64,000 nt of DNA from Alphaproteobacteria bacterium (GTDB taxonomy: Bacteria > Pseudomonadota > Alphaproteobacteria > Micropepsales > Micropepsaceae): positions 1 through 64,000 of the forward strand of contig JANXXU010000015.1 in the NCBI GenBank assembly GCA_025350465.1, in the 5' to 3' direction. The position numbers and the translations under genes were made by a program. The stretch's first letter is position 1, and every line of letters begins with the position of its first letter. This document shows, piece after piece, positions 19,413-28,310 of this stretch. The notes beneath the pieces were generated by a model, which had not been told where the DNA came from, did no database searches, and worked only from the letters and a program-made list of their open reading frames with translations.

Positions 19413-19427
19413 TTAAGACTAGGTTAA
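19413..19427 (+). promoter_or_regulatory. Perfect CtrA-type box before the desaturase gene
   Basis: TTAA at 19413-19416 and TTAA at 19424-19427 are separated by seven bases (GACTAGG), which is the full-length CtrA consensus. It ends 18 bases before the ATG at 19446. In a promoter this close it would either overlap the start site or repress. Confidence 0.6.
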
Positions 19428-19445
19428 CAGTATTGGGACCGCCGA

Positions 19446-20456
19446 ATGCCCGACATGAACATGGACAAGCCACAGCGCTCTACACCGCCGGCGAGCGAGA
19501 TGAGTGACGCGGTGGCGTTGCAGATCGCCATGCAAGAAGCGGCGACGCCGGCGTGGGGAACGGTCGCATTGTTCGTCGTCGAGATTTCGATGTGGGCGAC
19601 TTCAGGTTATGCGGCGATCACTCACATTTGGCCGATATGGCTTTGCTTCATCGTTTCGACTGTCGCCATCTACATGAATTACACGCCACATCATGAGGCG
19701 GTGCACGGCAGCATCGCCGGCAACCGGCGCGATCTTGTTTGGCTCAACGAGACGATCGGCTGGATCACCGGCATCGTTTTCTATCACGGCTTCACGATGC
19801 AACGGATCACGCATCTGACGCATCATGCGACCACGAACAATCCGGAAGAGGATCCCGACTATTGGGCGCACGGCAAATCGCCGCTGATGATCGCCATCCG
19901 CTGCCTCTCGATCCTGGTGCCGTACGAGATGTTCGGCTGGAAGATCATGATGCGGGCCAAGGAAGGACGCTGGCCGATGGTGCGCTCTGTGATCGAAAAG
20001 ACAATCGCGTGGGGTGCTGTGGTGGTGCTCGTCGCCACTGGTCATTGGGATGCGGCGGTCTTCGCCTTCGTTCTGCCGGCGATGATCGCGTCGGGAATGC
20101 TCGCCTTCATGTTCGACTGGCTGGTGCATCATCCGCACCACGTGCCGGTGAACGACCGCTATCGCACCAGCAACGTCTATCTCTTTCCCAAGCCCTTGCA
20201 TTGGCCGATGACGGTGCTCTGGGTCTTCCAGAACTATCACATCATCCATCACCTCTATCCGCGGCTGGCGTTCTATCGCTACGCCCGCGTCTTCGACATG
20301 ATCCGGCCGCTGCTCGAAGCGCGCGGCACCTGCATCACCGTCTTTCAGTGGGAGCCCGGCCTTATTCCGGCGCTCAGCTATGCACCGGCACAGGTCGCGG
20401 CAGCTGCTGCTTCGACTCGCGCCGCACAGAGCGCCAAGCGCCGGGACGCGGCCTAA
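19446..20456 (+). CDS. Fatty-acid-desaturase superfamily protein, CrtR (carotenoid hydroxylase)-like
   Basis: A 336-residue di-iron membrane oxygenase. The histidine clusters are HHEAVHG, HLTHH and, near the C-terminus, NYHIIHHLYP, plus FDWLVHHPHH. The order and the FDW...NVYLFP...QNYH spacing resemble CrtR-type beta-carotene hydroxylases as well as acyl-lipid desaturases. Four membrane segments are visible. No other carotenoid gene is in the window, so the substrate (carotenoid ring or fatty acyl chain) is open. An Ala-rich tail closes the protein and a terminator follows. Confidence 0.85.
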   Translation: MPDMNMDKPQRSTPPASEMSDAVALQIAMQEAATPAWGTVALFVVEISMWATSGYAAITHIWPIWLCFIVSTVAIYMNYTPHHEAVHGSIAGNRRDLVWLNETIGWITGIVFYHGFTMQRITHLTHHATTNNPEEDPDYWAHGKSPLMIAIRCLSILVPYEMFGWKIMMRAKEGRWPMVRSVIEKTIAWGAVVVLVATGHWDAAVFAFVLPAMIASGMLAFMFDWLVHHPHHVPVNDRYRTSNVYLFPKPLHWPMTVLWVFQNYHIIHHLYPRLAFYRYARVFDMIRPLLEARGTCITVFQWEPGLIPALSYAPAQVAAAAASTRAAQSAKRRDAA

Positions 20457-20484
20457 GGCGCGGCGTACAAATCGCGATAAGTTC

Positions 20485-20516
20485 AAAGCCCCGGCGCGAT
20501 CCGGGGCTTTTCTTTT
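20485..20516 (+). terminator. Rho-independent terminator after the desaturase
   Basis: AAAGCCCCGG and CCGGGGCTTTT form a strong stem around CGCGAT, followed by T-rich sequence. Confidence 0.9.
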
Positions 20517-20561
20517 GCCGGCCGATGCAGATCAATGCTGGCCGGAATGGGGAGACGCCGC

Positions 20562-21722
20562 ATGCGAATTCAACCGTGGGAGCAACAGAGCCTGCTGGTC
20601 TTGGCGTTGGCATTTGCGTCGCTAACGCCGGCCCACGCGGATGAAAACCTTCAGACCGTCCTCGACGCGTCGTTGAAAACGACGCGAGAGGCGCACCACT
20701 TGCCGGCGCTCGCGGCGCTCGTTCAGGTACAAGGCCATGTCGCCGCGCAAGGCGCCTTCGGCTTGCGGGCGCTGGGTCACGCGGAAGTCGTGACGACGGA
20801 CGATCTCTGGCATATCGGTTCGGACACCAAAGCCTTCACGTCGACCATGATCGCGCGGCTCGTCGATCGCGGCGTAATGAAATTCGAAGATACGCTCGCC
20901 GTTTGTTTTCCTGACGACGCAGCGACCATGAACGAAGCCTATCGCAGCGTCACGGTCGCGCAGCTGCTGAGCCACATGGCGGGCTTACCGGGCCTTACCG
21001 ACGGCAAGGAGCTGGCTGCTTACTTTGCGGTTATCAAAGGCATCAAGGACCTCAAGGCGCAGCGCGCGGCTCTTGTTCGTTCCTATCTTTCTCGACCGCC
21101 GGCGTTGAAGCCCGGTACTCAGTTTCAATATTCCAATCTCGGTTTCATCATCGCGGGGGCCGCCGCGGAACGGCGCACTGGAAAGGCATGGGAGGAATTG
21201 GTCCGCACGGAAGTCTTTGCGCTGCTCGGGATCACGCACGCCGGTTTCGGCGCGCCTGGCTCCTCGGCGGTTTTCGACCAGCCGCGCGGACACGAGGAGC
21301 GCGACGGCAAGCTCGTCGCGCTCGATCCGGCTTCGTCCGACGCGGACAACCCGCCGTCGCTGGGTCCGGCAGGTACCATCCACATTTCCCTTCACGACTG
21401 GATGTTGTTTGCCCAAGACCAACTCGACGGCGTGCACGGCCACGGCAAATTGTTGAAGCCGGAGACCTATCGCAGACTCCACACACCGATCTCATCCAAC
21501 GGGCAGTATGCGATGGGTTGGGGCGCGAAGCTCGGGGCGGACGGCGTGCCGCTGTTGCTCACACATACGGGCAGCAACGGCTTTTGGATGGTCGATGTGC
21601 GCATCATGCCGAAACACGACATCATCATTTTGACCGCGACCAATGCCGGAACGGACGACGCCGACAAGGCGCTCAAAGATCTGCGCGCCGCCTTGAATGC
21701 GCAACTGCATCCGTTCGATTGA
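20562..21722 (+). CDS. Secreted serine hydrolase, class C beta-lactamase/DD-peptidase family
   Basis: A 386-residue exported protein with a signal peptide ending near AHAD. The nucleophile motif is Ser87-Asp-Thr-Lys90 (HIGSDTK), the second motif YSN lies in FQYSNLGF, and the third is HTGSN in place of KTG. That pattern suits esterase or aminopeptidase-like members rather than true beta-lactamases. The ATG at 20562 has GGGGAGA upstream; another ATG at 20535 lacks a site. Substrate unknown. Confidence 0.88.
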   Translation: MRIQPWEQQSLLVLALAFASLTPAHADENLQTVLDASLKTTREAHHLPALAALVQVQGHVAAQGAFGLRALGHAEVVTTDDLWHIGSDTKAFTSTMIARLVDRGVMKFEDTLAVCFPDDAATMNEAYRSVTVAQLLSHMAGLPGLTDGKELAAYFAVIKGIKDLKAQRAALVRSYLSRPPALKPGTQFQYSNLGFIIAGAAAERRTGKAWEELVRTEVFALLGITHAGFGAPGSSAVFDQPRGHEERDGKLVALDPASSDADNPPSLGPAGTIHISLHDWMLFAQDQLDGVHGHGKLLKPETYRRLHTPISSNGQYAMGWGAKLGADGVPLLLTHTGSNGFWMVDVRIMPKHDIIILTATNAGTDDADKALKDLRAALNAQLHPFD

Positions 21723-21747
21723 ACGCGACGTCATCGAAAGCATCTTG

Positions 21748-22956
21748 TCAGCGCGATCTTCGTTTTGCCGGCCGGAAACGGACCGGGAGATGCTTCGGCC
21801 CGGAGATGAAATTGGACGGCAGCCATTCGGGCGCGCCGGCGAGTGCCAAGCCCTCAAGTCGCTCGAGTACCTCGCGAAGCAGGGCATCGATCTCGATGCG
21901 GGCGATGTGCTGACCCAGGCAGACATGCGGGCCGTTGCCGAAGGCGATGTGTTCGTTCGGCGCGCGCGATAGGCGCAAGCAATCGGGCTCGGCGAACTTG
22001 TCGGCATCGCGATTGGCGGCGCCGAAATACATGACCACCTTCTGTCCTTGCTTTATCGGCTGGCCAGCGATCTCGGTATCGTGGCGCGCGGTGCGGCGCA
22101 TATAGACGACCGGCGTGCACCAACGCAGCAGCTCCTCGCGCGCCGGCGCCAGCCGTTGCGGCATGTCCGCCTTGAGCCAGGCGAGCTCCGACGGATTTTC
22201 GAGCAACGCGATCAACCCGCCGGACAAGAGATTGCGCGTCGTGTCCCCACCGGCGTCGACCAGCAGCAGAAAGAACAACAGAAACTCGATGTCGTCGAGG
22301 CGCTTGCCGTCGACTTCCGCCTCAAGGAGTTTGGTCGCGAGATCGTTCGCCGGCCGCGCGCGCTTTTCCTTGATCACGCCTTGGCCGTACTCGAACATCT
22401 TTGCGACCGCCGACAGCCCGGCACCTTCGGGCAAGGCCTCGGGTGAGGTGTGGATGATCTCGGTCAGCTTGTAGAGTTCGCGCCCGTCGTCGCGCGGCAG
22501 GCCCATCAGTTCCGCGATGACGAATGACGGCATCTCGCCGGCGACGTCTTGAACGAAGTCGCACGCGCCACGTTCGATGACTCGGTCGACGATCTCGGTG
22601 GCGAGCTCCCTCAATCGCGGGGCGAGCGCGTCGGCCGGACCGTGAGCAAACTCCGCGCGAATGAGCTTGCGATACGCCGTGTGCTGAGGCGGGTCCATCA
22701 TCAGCATCATCTTGTAGTTGCCGAACTGAGCCTCCTGACCCGCAAGCGGATCTTGAATCATGATCGTCGGCTCGGACGAAAATGCACCGTGATCGCGGTC
22801 GACCGCGTGGACGTCACGATGGCGGGTGACCGCCCAGAAGCCCGGGCCGTCAAGCTCGGCATGCCAGTGGACGGGCGCATTGTCTCGCAACCAGCGGTAT
22901 TGTTCGAAGGGATGGCCGGCGGAAAAGCTGGATGGCGAAAGCAAATCGATTTTCAT
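21748..22956 (-). CDS. Cytochrome P450
   Basis: A 402-residue soluble bacterial P450. The I-helix oxygen motif is LVDAGGDTTRN, the K-helix pair is EELLRW, and the haem loop is FGNGPHVCLG with axial Cys346. The LMMDPPQHTAYRKL segment is typical of CYP124/125/142-like or terpene/sterol-type enzymes, though assignment to a family is not possible by eye. It needs ferredoxin and reductase partners, none of which is adjacent. The divergent neighbour is a secreted esterase gene. Confidence 0.95.
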   Translation of the reverse strand: MKIDLLSPSSFSAGHPFEQYRWLRDNAPVHWHAELDGPGFWAVTRHRDVHAVDRDHGAFSSEPTIMIQDPLAGQEAQFGNYKMMLMMDPPQHTAYRKLIRAEFAHGPADALAPRLRELATEIVDRVIERGACDFVQDVAGEMPSFVIAELMGLPRDDGRELYKLTEIIHTSPEALPEGAGLSAVAKMFEYGQGVIKEKRARPANDLATKLLEAEVDGKRLDDIEFLLFFLLLVDAGGDTTRNLLSGGLIALLENPSELAWLKADMPQRLAPAREELLRWCTPVVYMRRTARHDTEIAGQPIKQGQKVVMYFGAANRDADKFAEPDCLRLSRAPNEHIAFGNGPHVCLGQHIARIEIDALLREVLERLEGLALAGAPEWLPSNFISGPKHLPVRFRPAKRRSR

Positions 22957-23102
22957 TGCATCACCCGGTTCACATTCGGGCAGGGTAGCGCATCAACTCG
23001 GATGGATCGATTCAAATGGTTTTTCGCGCATGCGAAATCTGGCCGTTGTTATTCGGGCGACGGATGTGCACAAAGCGCGGGCCGCTATTCGGGAGCTTCT
23101 GG

Positions 23103-24005
23103 ATGCCTCGCCTTGCCCTTCTGGTTGTCGGGATGATCGTTTGTCTCGTTGTGCCGCAGGCGACGGCTGCGCCGCGGACCTATGAGATTCCGAACACGCA
23201 GGTCTTGGATCTGCACTCCAAAGAAACGGGTGCGGACTATCAACTCTACGTGGCGACGCCGCCCGGATATCCGCAGCCGGGCAAGACCTATCCCGTCGTC
23301 TATATGCTCGATGCGGATTATTCGTTCGCGCTGGTGCGCAACGTCGTCCAGCACTTCGTGGAGCGCGAAGATCTGCCGCCGATGATCTTGGTCGCCATCG
23401 CCTATCCGGGCGCGGCAGAAGATCGCAATCTCTACAAGCTAAGCCGGACCCGCGACTACACGCCGATCTTCGTCCGCGAGGGCGGCTACGGACTCGAATT
23501 TCAGAAGGTATCGGGCGGTGCGCCGAAGTTCAAAGCGTTCATGGCGACCGAGCTTTTTCCCTTCGTCGAACAGCATTTCGCAACCGATCCCAGCGACCGC
23601 ACCATCATCGGCCATTCCTATGGCGGCTTGTTCGCGGCCTATGTGCTGCTAACTCAAACCTCGCTCTTCAAGCGCTATGTGATCGTCAGCCCGTCGCTCT
23701 GGTATTCGGACGGACTTGCGTTTCAGATGGAAGAGTCGGTGGCGGCGACTGGTCAGCCTTCGAATGTGAACGTGTTCTTGTCCGTCGGGGCGCTCGAGGA
23801 GTCGCGGATGTCGAACGATTTGCGCACGCTGTACGACCGGCTGAAGGCCCGCAATCATCCCGGTCTGAAGCTCGATATCCAGATTTTCGACGGCGAGCGG
23901 CACGACAGCGTATTTCCGGGGGCGGTCTCACGCGGGCTGAGAACGGTCTTTGAGGCTTTGGGTCCCAGGCCCAATGCGGGTCCCAGTCCCATTCCCGGTC
24001 CCTGA
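23103..24005 (+). CDS. Secreted alpha/beta hydrolase (esterase, IroE/Fes-like)
   Basis: A 300-residue exported esterase. A signal peptide (LALLVVGMIVCLVVPQATA) precedes the fold (YPVVYMLDADYSF). The nucleophile motif is IIGHSYGGLFA and the catalytic His is near ERHDSVFP. This layout matches the esterase D/IroE group, whose members split carboxylic or siderophore esters; the actual substrate is unknown. The C-terminus is Pro-Gly-rich. The ATG at 23103 best fits a signal peptide; the frame is open upstream. Confidence 0.85.
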   Translation: MPRLALLVVGMIVCLVVPQATAAPRTYEIPNTQVLDLHSKETGADYQLYVATPPGYPQPGKTYPVVYMLDADYSFALVRNVVQHFVEREDLPPMILVAIAYPGAAEDRNLYKLSRTRDYTPIFVREGGYGLEFQKVSGGAPKFKAFMATELFPFVEQHFATDPSDRTIIGHSYGGLFAAYVLLTQTSLFKRYVIVSPSLWYSDGLAFQMEESVAATGQPSNVNVFLSVGALEESRMSNDLRTLYDRLKARNHPGLKLDIQIFDGERHDSVFPGAVSRGLRTVFEALGPRPNAGPSPIPGP

Positions 24006-24088
24006 CAACTCTCTGCATGTAAACTGTCGCGCTTGAAGCACCGAGCGCATAGTCTGCGCAGCACCATCATCGACTCGGCGTCGACCAA

Positions 24089-24739
24089 ATGCTGCTAAAT
24101 CCCGATCTGCTTCTGGCCTACCTCGCTGCGGCGACGCTGCTGGCGCTTAGCCCAGGACCCGACACGATGTTCGTGCTGGCATCGAGCGCATCCGGCGGAC
24201 CGCGTAACGGCATTGCGGCGACGTTGGGCATTGCGTCAGGATCGGTCGTCCATGCGAGCGCCGCCGCGCTTGGCATCTCGGCGTTGATTGCGGCGTCCCC
24301 GGTCGCATTCGAGGTGTTGCGTCTCGGCGGAGCGCTTTATTTGGCATGGATCGGTGCGCAAGCGATCCTCAGGCTGTGGCGCGGTCTGAGCGAAAGCGCT
24401 GGAGCGATGACGAGGGCGCAGGTCTCGACGAGGGTGTCGTTTCGCCGTGGTTTTGTCACCAATGTGCTCAATCCGAAAGTCGCGATTTTCTATGTTGCGT
24501 TTCTTCCGCAATTCGCCGACGTCTCGCTCGGCCACGTGGCGACACAAATTTTCTTACTTGGCTGCATTCACAACGCCATCGGTGTTGTTTGGTTGACGGG
24601 GCTTGCGGTCGCATCCGGACGGATGACGCAAGCGCTCGCGCGCAGTTCGCGCACACGCGCTTGGCTCGACGGCACGGCCGGTGCGGTATACCTCATTCTT
24701 GCCGCGCGGATGATTTTCCTCGAGCGGCGCGCGACATAA
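24089..24739 (+). CDS. LysE/RhtB-family amino-acid exporter
   Basis: A 216-residue membrane exporter with about six membrane segments and the RhtB signature LSPGPDTMFVLASSASGG near the N-terminus. The conserved loop FRRGFVTNVLNPKVAIFY is also present. It lies 11 bases before the tryptophan dioxygenase gene and probably shares its transcript. It may export an intermediate or excess amino acid of the tryptophan route; that is inference. Confidence 0.92.
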   Translation: MLLNPDLLLAYLAAATLLALSPGPDTMFVLASSASGGPRNGIAATLGIASGSVVHASAAALGISALIAASPVAFEVLRLGGALYLAWIGAQAILRLWRGLSESAGAMTRAQVSTRVSFRRGFVTNVLNPKVAIFYVAFLPQFADVSLGHVATQIFLLGCIHNAIGVVWLTGLAVASGRMTQALARSSRTRAWLDGTAGAVYLILAARMIFLERRAT

Positions 24740-24750
24740 AGGCGGTCCAA

Positions 24751-25830
24751 ATGAGCAACCTCGACTACGCGAGTTACCTGAAGCTTCCGCAGCTCTTGTC
24801 CGCTCAAGAATTGGAAAGTGCGAAGAACGGCCGGCCGGCGCATGACGAGATGCTTTTCATCGTCATTCATCAAACCTATGAGCTCTGGTTCAAGCAAATT
24901 CTCTACGAGCTCGATTTGATCCAAGCGATCTTCAGCGGGCCCGTCGTAGACGATGCCGATCTGGGACGCGCGGTGCACGCGGCCGAGCGCATAGTCAGGA
25001 TCGAGCACCTGCTCGTTTCGCAAATCGACATTCTCGAAACGATGACGCCGATGGATTTCCTCGAGTTTCGAAATTTACTGATGCCGGCGTCAGGCTTTCA
25101 AAGCGAACAGTTTCGCTTGATCGAGGTACGACTCGGGCTTAAGCGCGACGCACGGCTCGCCTTCGACGGCGCGAGCTTCGACGCGCGGCTGCCCGAAGGC
25201 GCGCGGGCGCAAATCGCGGCCGCGGAAGCGCGGCCCTCGCTGCGCGACCAGGTCGACGCGTGGTTGTCGCGCACGCCGTTCGTCGACATGGGCGGCTATC
25301 GCTTTCGTGAAGCGTACGAAGCCGCACTCAACGCGATGCTGGCGCAGGATATGGAACTGATCCGCAACCACGCACATCTCTCGGCGGCCGAGAAAGAAGT
25401 GCAACTGAAGTCGTTGCAGCAATCGCGCGCGATGCTCGACGGTCTGCTCGACGAGGAACGATATGTCGAGCTGCGGGCGCAAGGCGTGTGGACCTTGTCG
25501 CGCCGCGCGTTGCAAGCGGCGTTGTTCTTGTTTCTCTATCGCGACGAACCGGCGCCGCATTCGGGCTACCGGATGTTGAACGCGCTGATGGACATGGATG
25601 AGACACTTGCTCTGTGGCGCTTGCGACACGCGTTGATGGTCTCGCGTATGCTTGGGCGCAAGGTCGGCACCGGCGGTTCGTCGGGCTACGATTATCTGCG
25701 GGCGACGGCCGACAAGCACCGGGCCTACAACGATCTCTTTGCCATCGCGACGTTCTTGATCCCTCGCTCGGCGCTGCCGCCGTTGCCGGAGAACGTGCGC
25801 AAATCGATGCGCTATCGCTACGAAGGGTAG
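24751..25830 (+). CDS. kynA: Tryptophan 2,3-dioxygenase
   Basis: A 359-residue haem dioxygenase that opens the indole ring to give N-formylkynurenine. The substrate-pocket motif HDEMLFIVIHQTYELWFKQ, the haem-axial His293 (RHALMV) and the carboxylate/ammonium loop GTGGSSGY with Thr307 all match family residues. The length is longer than many bacterial enzymes because of an insert around residues 130-185. The gene sits between a LysE exporter and a kynureninase-like gene, which starts two bases after this stop. Confidence 0.95.
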   Translation: MSNLDYASYLKLPQLLSAQELESAKNGRPAHDEMLFIVIHQTYELWFKQILYELDLIQAIFSGPVVDDADLGRAVHAAERIVRIEHLLVSQIDILETMTPMDFLEFRNLLMPASGFQSEQFRLIEVRLGLKRDARLAFDGASFDARLPEGARAQIAAAEARPSLRDQVDAWLSRTPFVDMGGYRFREAYEAALNAMLAQDMELIRNHAHLSAAEKEVQLKSLQQSRAMLDGLLDEERYVELRAQGVWTLSRRALQAALFLFLYRDEPAPHSGYRMLNALMDMDETLALWRLRHALMVSRMLGRKVGTGGSSGYDYLRATADKHRAYNDLFAIATFLIPRSALPPLPENVRKSMRYRYEG

Positions 25831-25832
25831 GC

Positions 25833-27005
25833 ATGCTCGACCTCAAGCGGCATTTTTCGCGCTCGATCGGGCGGCCTGGCGCGCCGCTCCATTTCGCAGC
25901 GCACAGCCATCATCCCTGGCCCGACGTTACGTTCGAGGCGCAGCAAGAGGCTTGGCTAGACGCCGCGCATTTGCTCGACCGGAAGTGGGACAAGATTTTC
26001 AGCGAGGTTATTCCCAAAGCGCAACGGCACGTCGCGACGCGCGTGCGTTTGCCGGATAGTTCGTCCGTCGTGTTCGGGCCGAACACGCATGGCTTTCTGA
26101 TGCGCATCTTGTCGTGCATTCCGGCCGTATCCGGAGTGAACGTCATTTCGACCGACGGCGAGTTTCACAGCTTCACGCGTCAAATGGACAGGCTCGTCGA
26201 AGCCGATCTTGTGAATCTAGTCCGCGTGCCGGTCGAACCTTTCGCAACGTTTAAGGATCGCTTCATCGTCGAACTCAAACGGCGCACGGATTGGGACCTC
26301 GTGTGGCTGAGCCACGTGTTCTTCAACTCCGGTTGGGTGCTCTCGCATAACGATCTGATCGAAATCTTGAGCGCGGTGCCGGCGGCCGAAACGATCGCTG
26401 CGATCGACGGCTATCACGCGTTCATGGCGATCCCGTTGGAACTCGCCGGCATCGGATCGCGCGCGTTCTATGTCGCCGGCGGCTACAAATATGCGATGGC
26501 GGGGGAGGGGGCCTGTTTTCTCCATTGCCCGCCAGGCTATGGCGAGCGACCGCGCGACACGGGCTGGTATGCGGAATTCGGCGCGCTTGGCGCCGCGCGA
26601 GCCGACGAAGTTGCCTTTGGACTGGACGGCAGCCGTTTTGCCGGCGCAACCTTCGACCCATCCGGCCTTTACCGATTCAATGCGGTGATGGATTGGCTCG
26701 ACGGGCTTGGGTTGAGCGTCGAGGCGATGGACGCGTATTGCGTCGACTTGCAGAAGCGCTTGATCTCGAAGCTCGACGGCCTGAGCGGCGGCCTCTCATC
26801 GCGCGATCTGATCGTTCGTGACGTCACAGCCTGCGGCAGATTCCTGACGTTTCTGACACCCGACGCCGAGCGCATCGATCGCGAATTGGCGCAAGCGGAG
26901 ATCATTGTCGATCATCGTGGCGACCGACTGCGGATCGGCTTCGGCGTCTATCAGGATCAAAAGGATGTCGACCGGCTGGCCGCGGCCCTGAAGGCGATCG
27001 GCTGA
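25833..27005 (+). CDS. Kynureninase-like PLP enzyme (aminotransferase class V fold)
   Basis: A 390-residue fold-type I PLP protein. Asp192 and His195 (AIDGYHAF) and the Schiff-base Lys219 (GGYKYAMAGEG) are the expected cofactor contacts. The start is two bases after kynA, so tight coupling supports cleavage of kynurenine to anthranilate and alanine. The sequence is less like classical KynU and nearer to the isopenicillin-N-epimerase-like class V group. It might therefore be a divergent kynureninase. No kynurenine formamidase gene is visible in the window. Confidence 0.8.
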   Translation: MLDLKRHFSRSIGRPGAPLHFAAHSHHPWPDVTFEAQQEAWLDAAHLLDRKWDKIFSEVIPKAQRHVATRVRLPDSSSVVFGPNTHGFLMRILSCIPAVSGVNVISTDGEFHSFTRQMDRLVEADLVNLVRVPVEPFATFKDRFIVELKRRTDWDLVWLSHVFFNSGWVLSHNDLIEILSAVPAAETIAAIDGYHAFMAIPLELAGIGSRAFYVAGGYKYAMAGEGACFLHCPPGYGERPRDTGWYAEFGALGAARADEVAFGLDGSRFAGATFDPSGLYRFNAVMDWLDGLGLSVEAMDAYCVDLQKRLISKLDGLSGGLSSRDLIVRDVTACGRFLTFLTPDAERIDRELAQAEIIVDHRGDRLRIGFGVYQDQKDVDRLAAALKAIG

Positions 27006-27010
27006 GCCGT

Positions 27011-27619
27011 TCAGCGCGAGGCGCCGCGGGCACGCCAGCGGCGATACGCCTCGACGTCGTCGATATCTTCAAGCTCGAACGGCAGGATCGCAACGTTGTT
27101 CGGTCCCAGCGCCGAAACGGTGTCGGCTCGCGTGTGGGCGCTCGACCAACGAATGCCGGCCAACGCGTCGCGAGCCATGCGTTCAGGGTGACGCGCGCCG
27201 ATGAGCCAATATCCACCGTCCACCGCCGGTCCAAGCGCGAACGGGGCCCGTCCCAGCGCCTGAAACGCGGCCGAGATGCGTGCGGGGGTGATGTCGGGGA
27301 TGTCACTGCCGATGATGACTGCCGGGCTCGTGCCGGCCTCGCGCAACGCACGAACCATGCGCGCCCCCAGGTCGCCGCCGCCCTGGGCTTTCACATGCAT
27401 GGCGCACGTCAGATGATCTCGCGCGCCGACGGCTGCGTCGGGAGTCACTGCGATCGTCGTCTGCCAACGCGGGTCGGTGCCGATCGTGCGCAAGATCCGC
27501 GCAAGCGTCGTGCGATAGAACCTCAACGTCTCGAGTTCGCCGAGATCGCGCGCCAGACGCGATTTGACGGCGCCATAACGCGCGGCCCGAGCGAAGACGA
27601 CGACGAGTGGCTTACTCAT
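27011..27619 (-). CDS. TIGR04282-type glycosyltransferase (DUF2064)
   Basis: A 202-residue nucleotide-transfer-fold protein. It has VVVFARAARYGAVKSRLA at the N-terminus, GSDIPDITPARI and PAVDGGYWLIGAR, the last two typical of DUF2064. It pairs with the TIGR04283 glycosyltransferase gene that overlaps it upstream by eight bases. The pair is linked in other bacteria to arsenosugar biosynthesis, but no arsenic methylase or radical SAM partner is visible nearby. Confidence 0.85.
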   Translation of the reverse strand: MSKPLVVVFARAARYGAVKSRLARDLGELETLRFYRTTLARILRTIGTDPRWQTTIAVTPDAAVGARDHLTCAMHVKAQGGGDLGARMVRALREAGTSPAVIIGSDIPDITPARISAAFQALGRAPFALGPAVDGGYWLIGARHPERMARDALAGIRWSSAHTRADTVSALGPNNVAILPFELEDIDDVEAYRRWRARGASR

Positions 27620-28310
27620 AGAGCTTGGCAAGGTGGCGCGGCGGTACGCCCATAAAGTAAAGGCAAAGCAAAGAAACATTACGCAACGGCCGGACTGTGT
27701 ACCCGTCGCGTTTGTAGCGTTCGGCCGACGTCGTCGCCGTTGCCGGCAATTCGACCAATTTCTCCCTGCCGATCCGCCGAACGATGTCCACGTCCTCCAT
27801 CAGGGGGATGTCGGAAAAGCCGCCGAGCGAATCATGGAGCGTTCGCGACATCAGCAATCCTTGATCTCCGTACGGCAGGCCCAAATTGCGCGCACGCCAA
27901 TTGGCGAGCCGCTCAACGCGCCGCGCGCCGCGAGCCTTATCGTCAAGGACGAGCCTGAAATATCCGGCCCGCAGCAAATTGGAGCGCACGCGCATGAATG
28001 TGGTTGCAGTGGTACTCCAAAAAGGCTCGAGCACCGTGTCGGCATGCAAGAACAGAAGCCAGCGCCCGCGCGCCGCCTTGGCGCCCGCGCCAAGCTGGCG
28101 CCCGCGACCCTTCGCGCTGGGCAGCACAATCGCGCCGGCTCCCTGGGCGATCGCAATAGTGGAGTCCGTCGAACCGCCGTCGGCGACAACGATCTCCGTG
28201 CTCATCGCGGCTGTCGCCTCGCTCAGTGACGCAAGCGTGGCGCCGATCGTATCGGCGGCATTGAAGCTGGCGATGACGACGCTGAGGTCGCACGGCGGGA
28301 CGTTGCGCAT
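27612..28310 (-). CDS. TIGR04283-type family 2 glycosyltransferase
   Basis: A 232-residue GT2 enzyme. The nucleotide-binding strands and DxD-like motifs are LSVVIASFNAADTI, VVADGGSTDSTI and LFLHADTVL. SNLLRAGYFRLV and GDQGLLMSRTLHDSLGGFSDIPLMEDVD mark the TIGR04283 group. It overlaps the TIGR04282 gene by eight bases. The ATG at 28310 is preferred; the frame extends to a TTG at 28331. Confidence 0.85.
   Translation of the reverse strand: MRNVPPCDLSVVIASFNAADTIGATLASLSEATAAMSTEIVVADGGSTDSTIAIAQGAGAIVLPSAKGRGRQLGAGAKAARGRWLLFLHADTVLEPFWSTTATTFMRVRSNLLRAGYFRLVLDDKARGARRVERLANWRARNLGLPYGDQGLLMSRTLHDSLGGFSDIPLMEDVDIVRRIGREKLVELPATATTSAERYKRDGYTVRPLRNVSLLCLYFMGVPPRHLAKLYE

Noticed and set aside
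20562-21722. Antibiotic-resistance beta-lactamase
   Set aside because: The third motif is HTG rather than KTG and the sequence fits the broad serine-hydrolase group. Resistance cannot be claimed.
24346-24750. Extra 135-codon N-terminus for tryptophan dioxygenase
   Set aside because: It lies inside the LysE gene in another frame. The ATG at 24751 starts the conserved domain.
27011-28310. Arsenosugar operon
   Set aside because: Only the two glycosyltransferases are present. ArsM, ArsS-type radical SAM and transport genes are lacking, so the pathway is not claimed.
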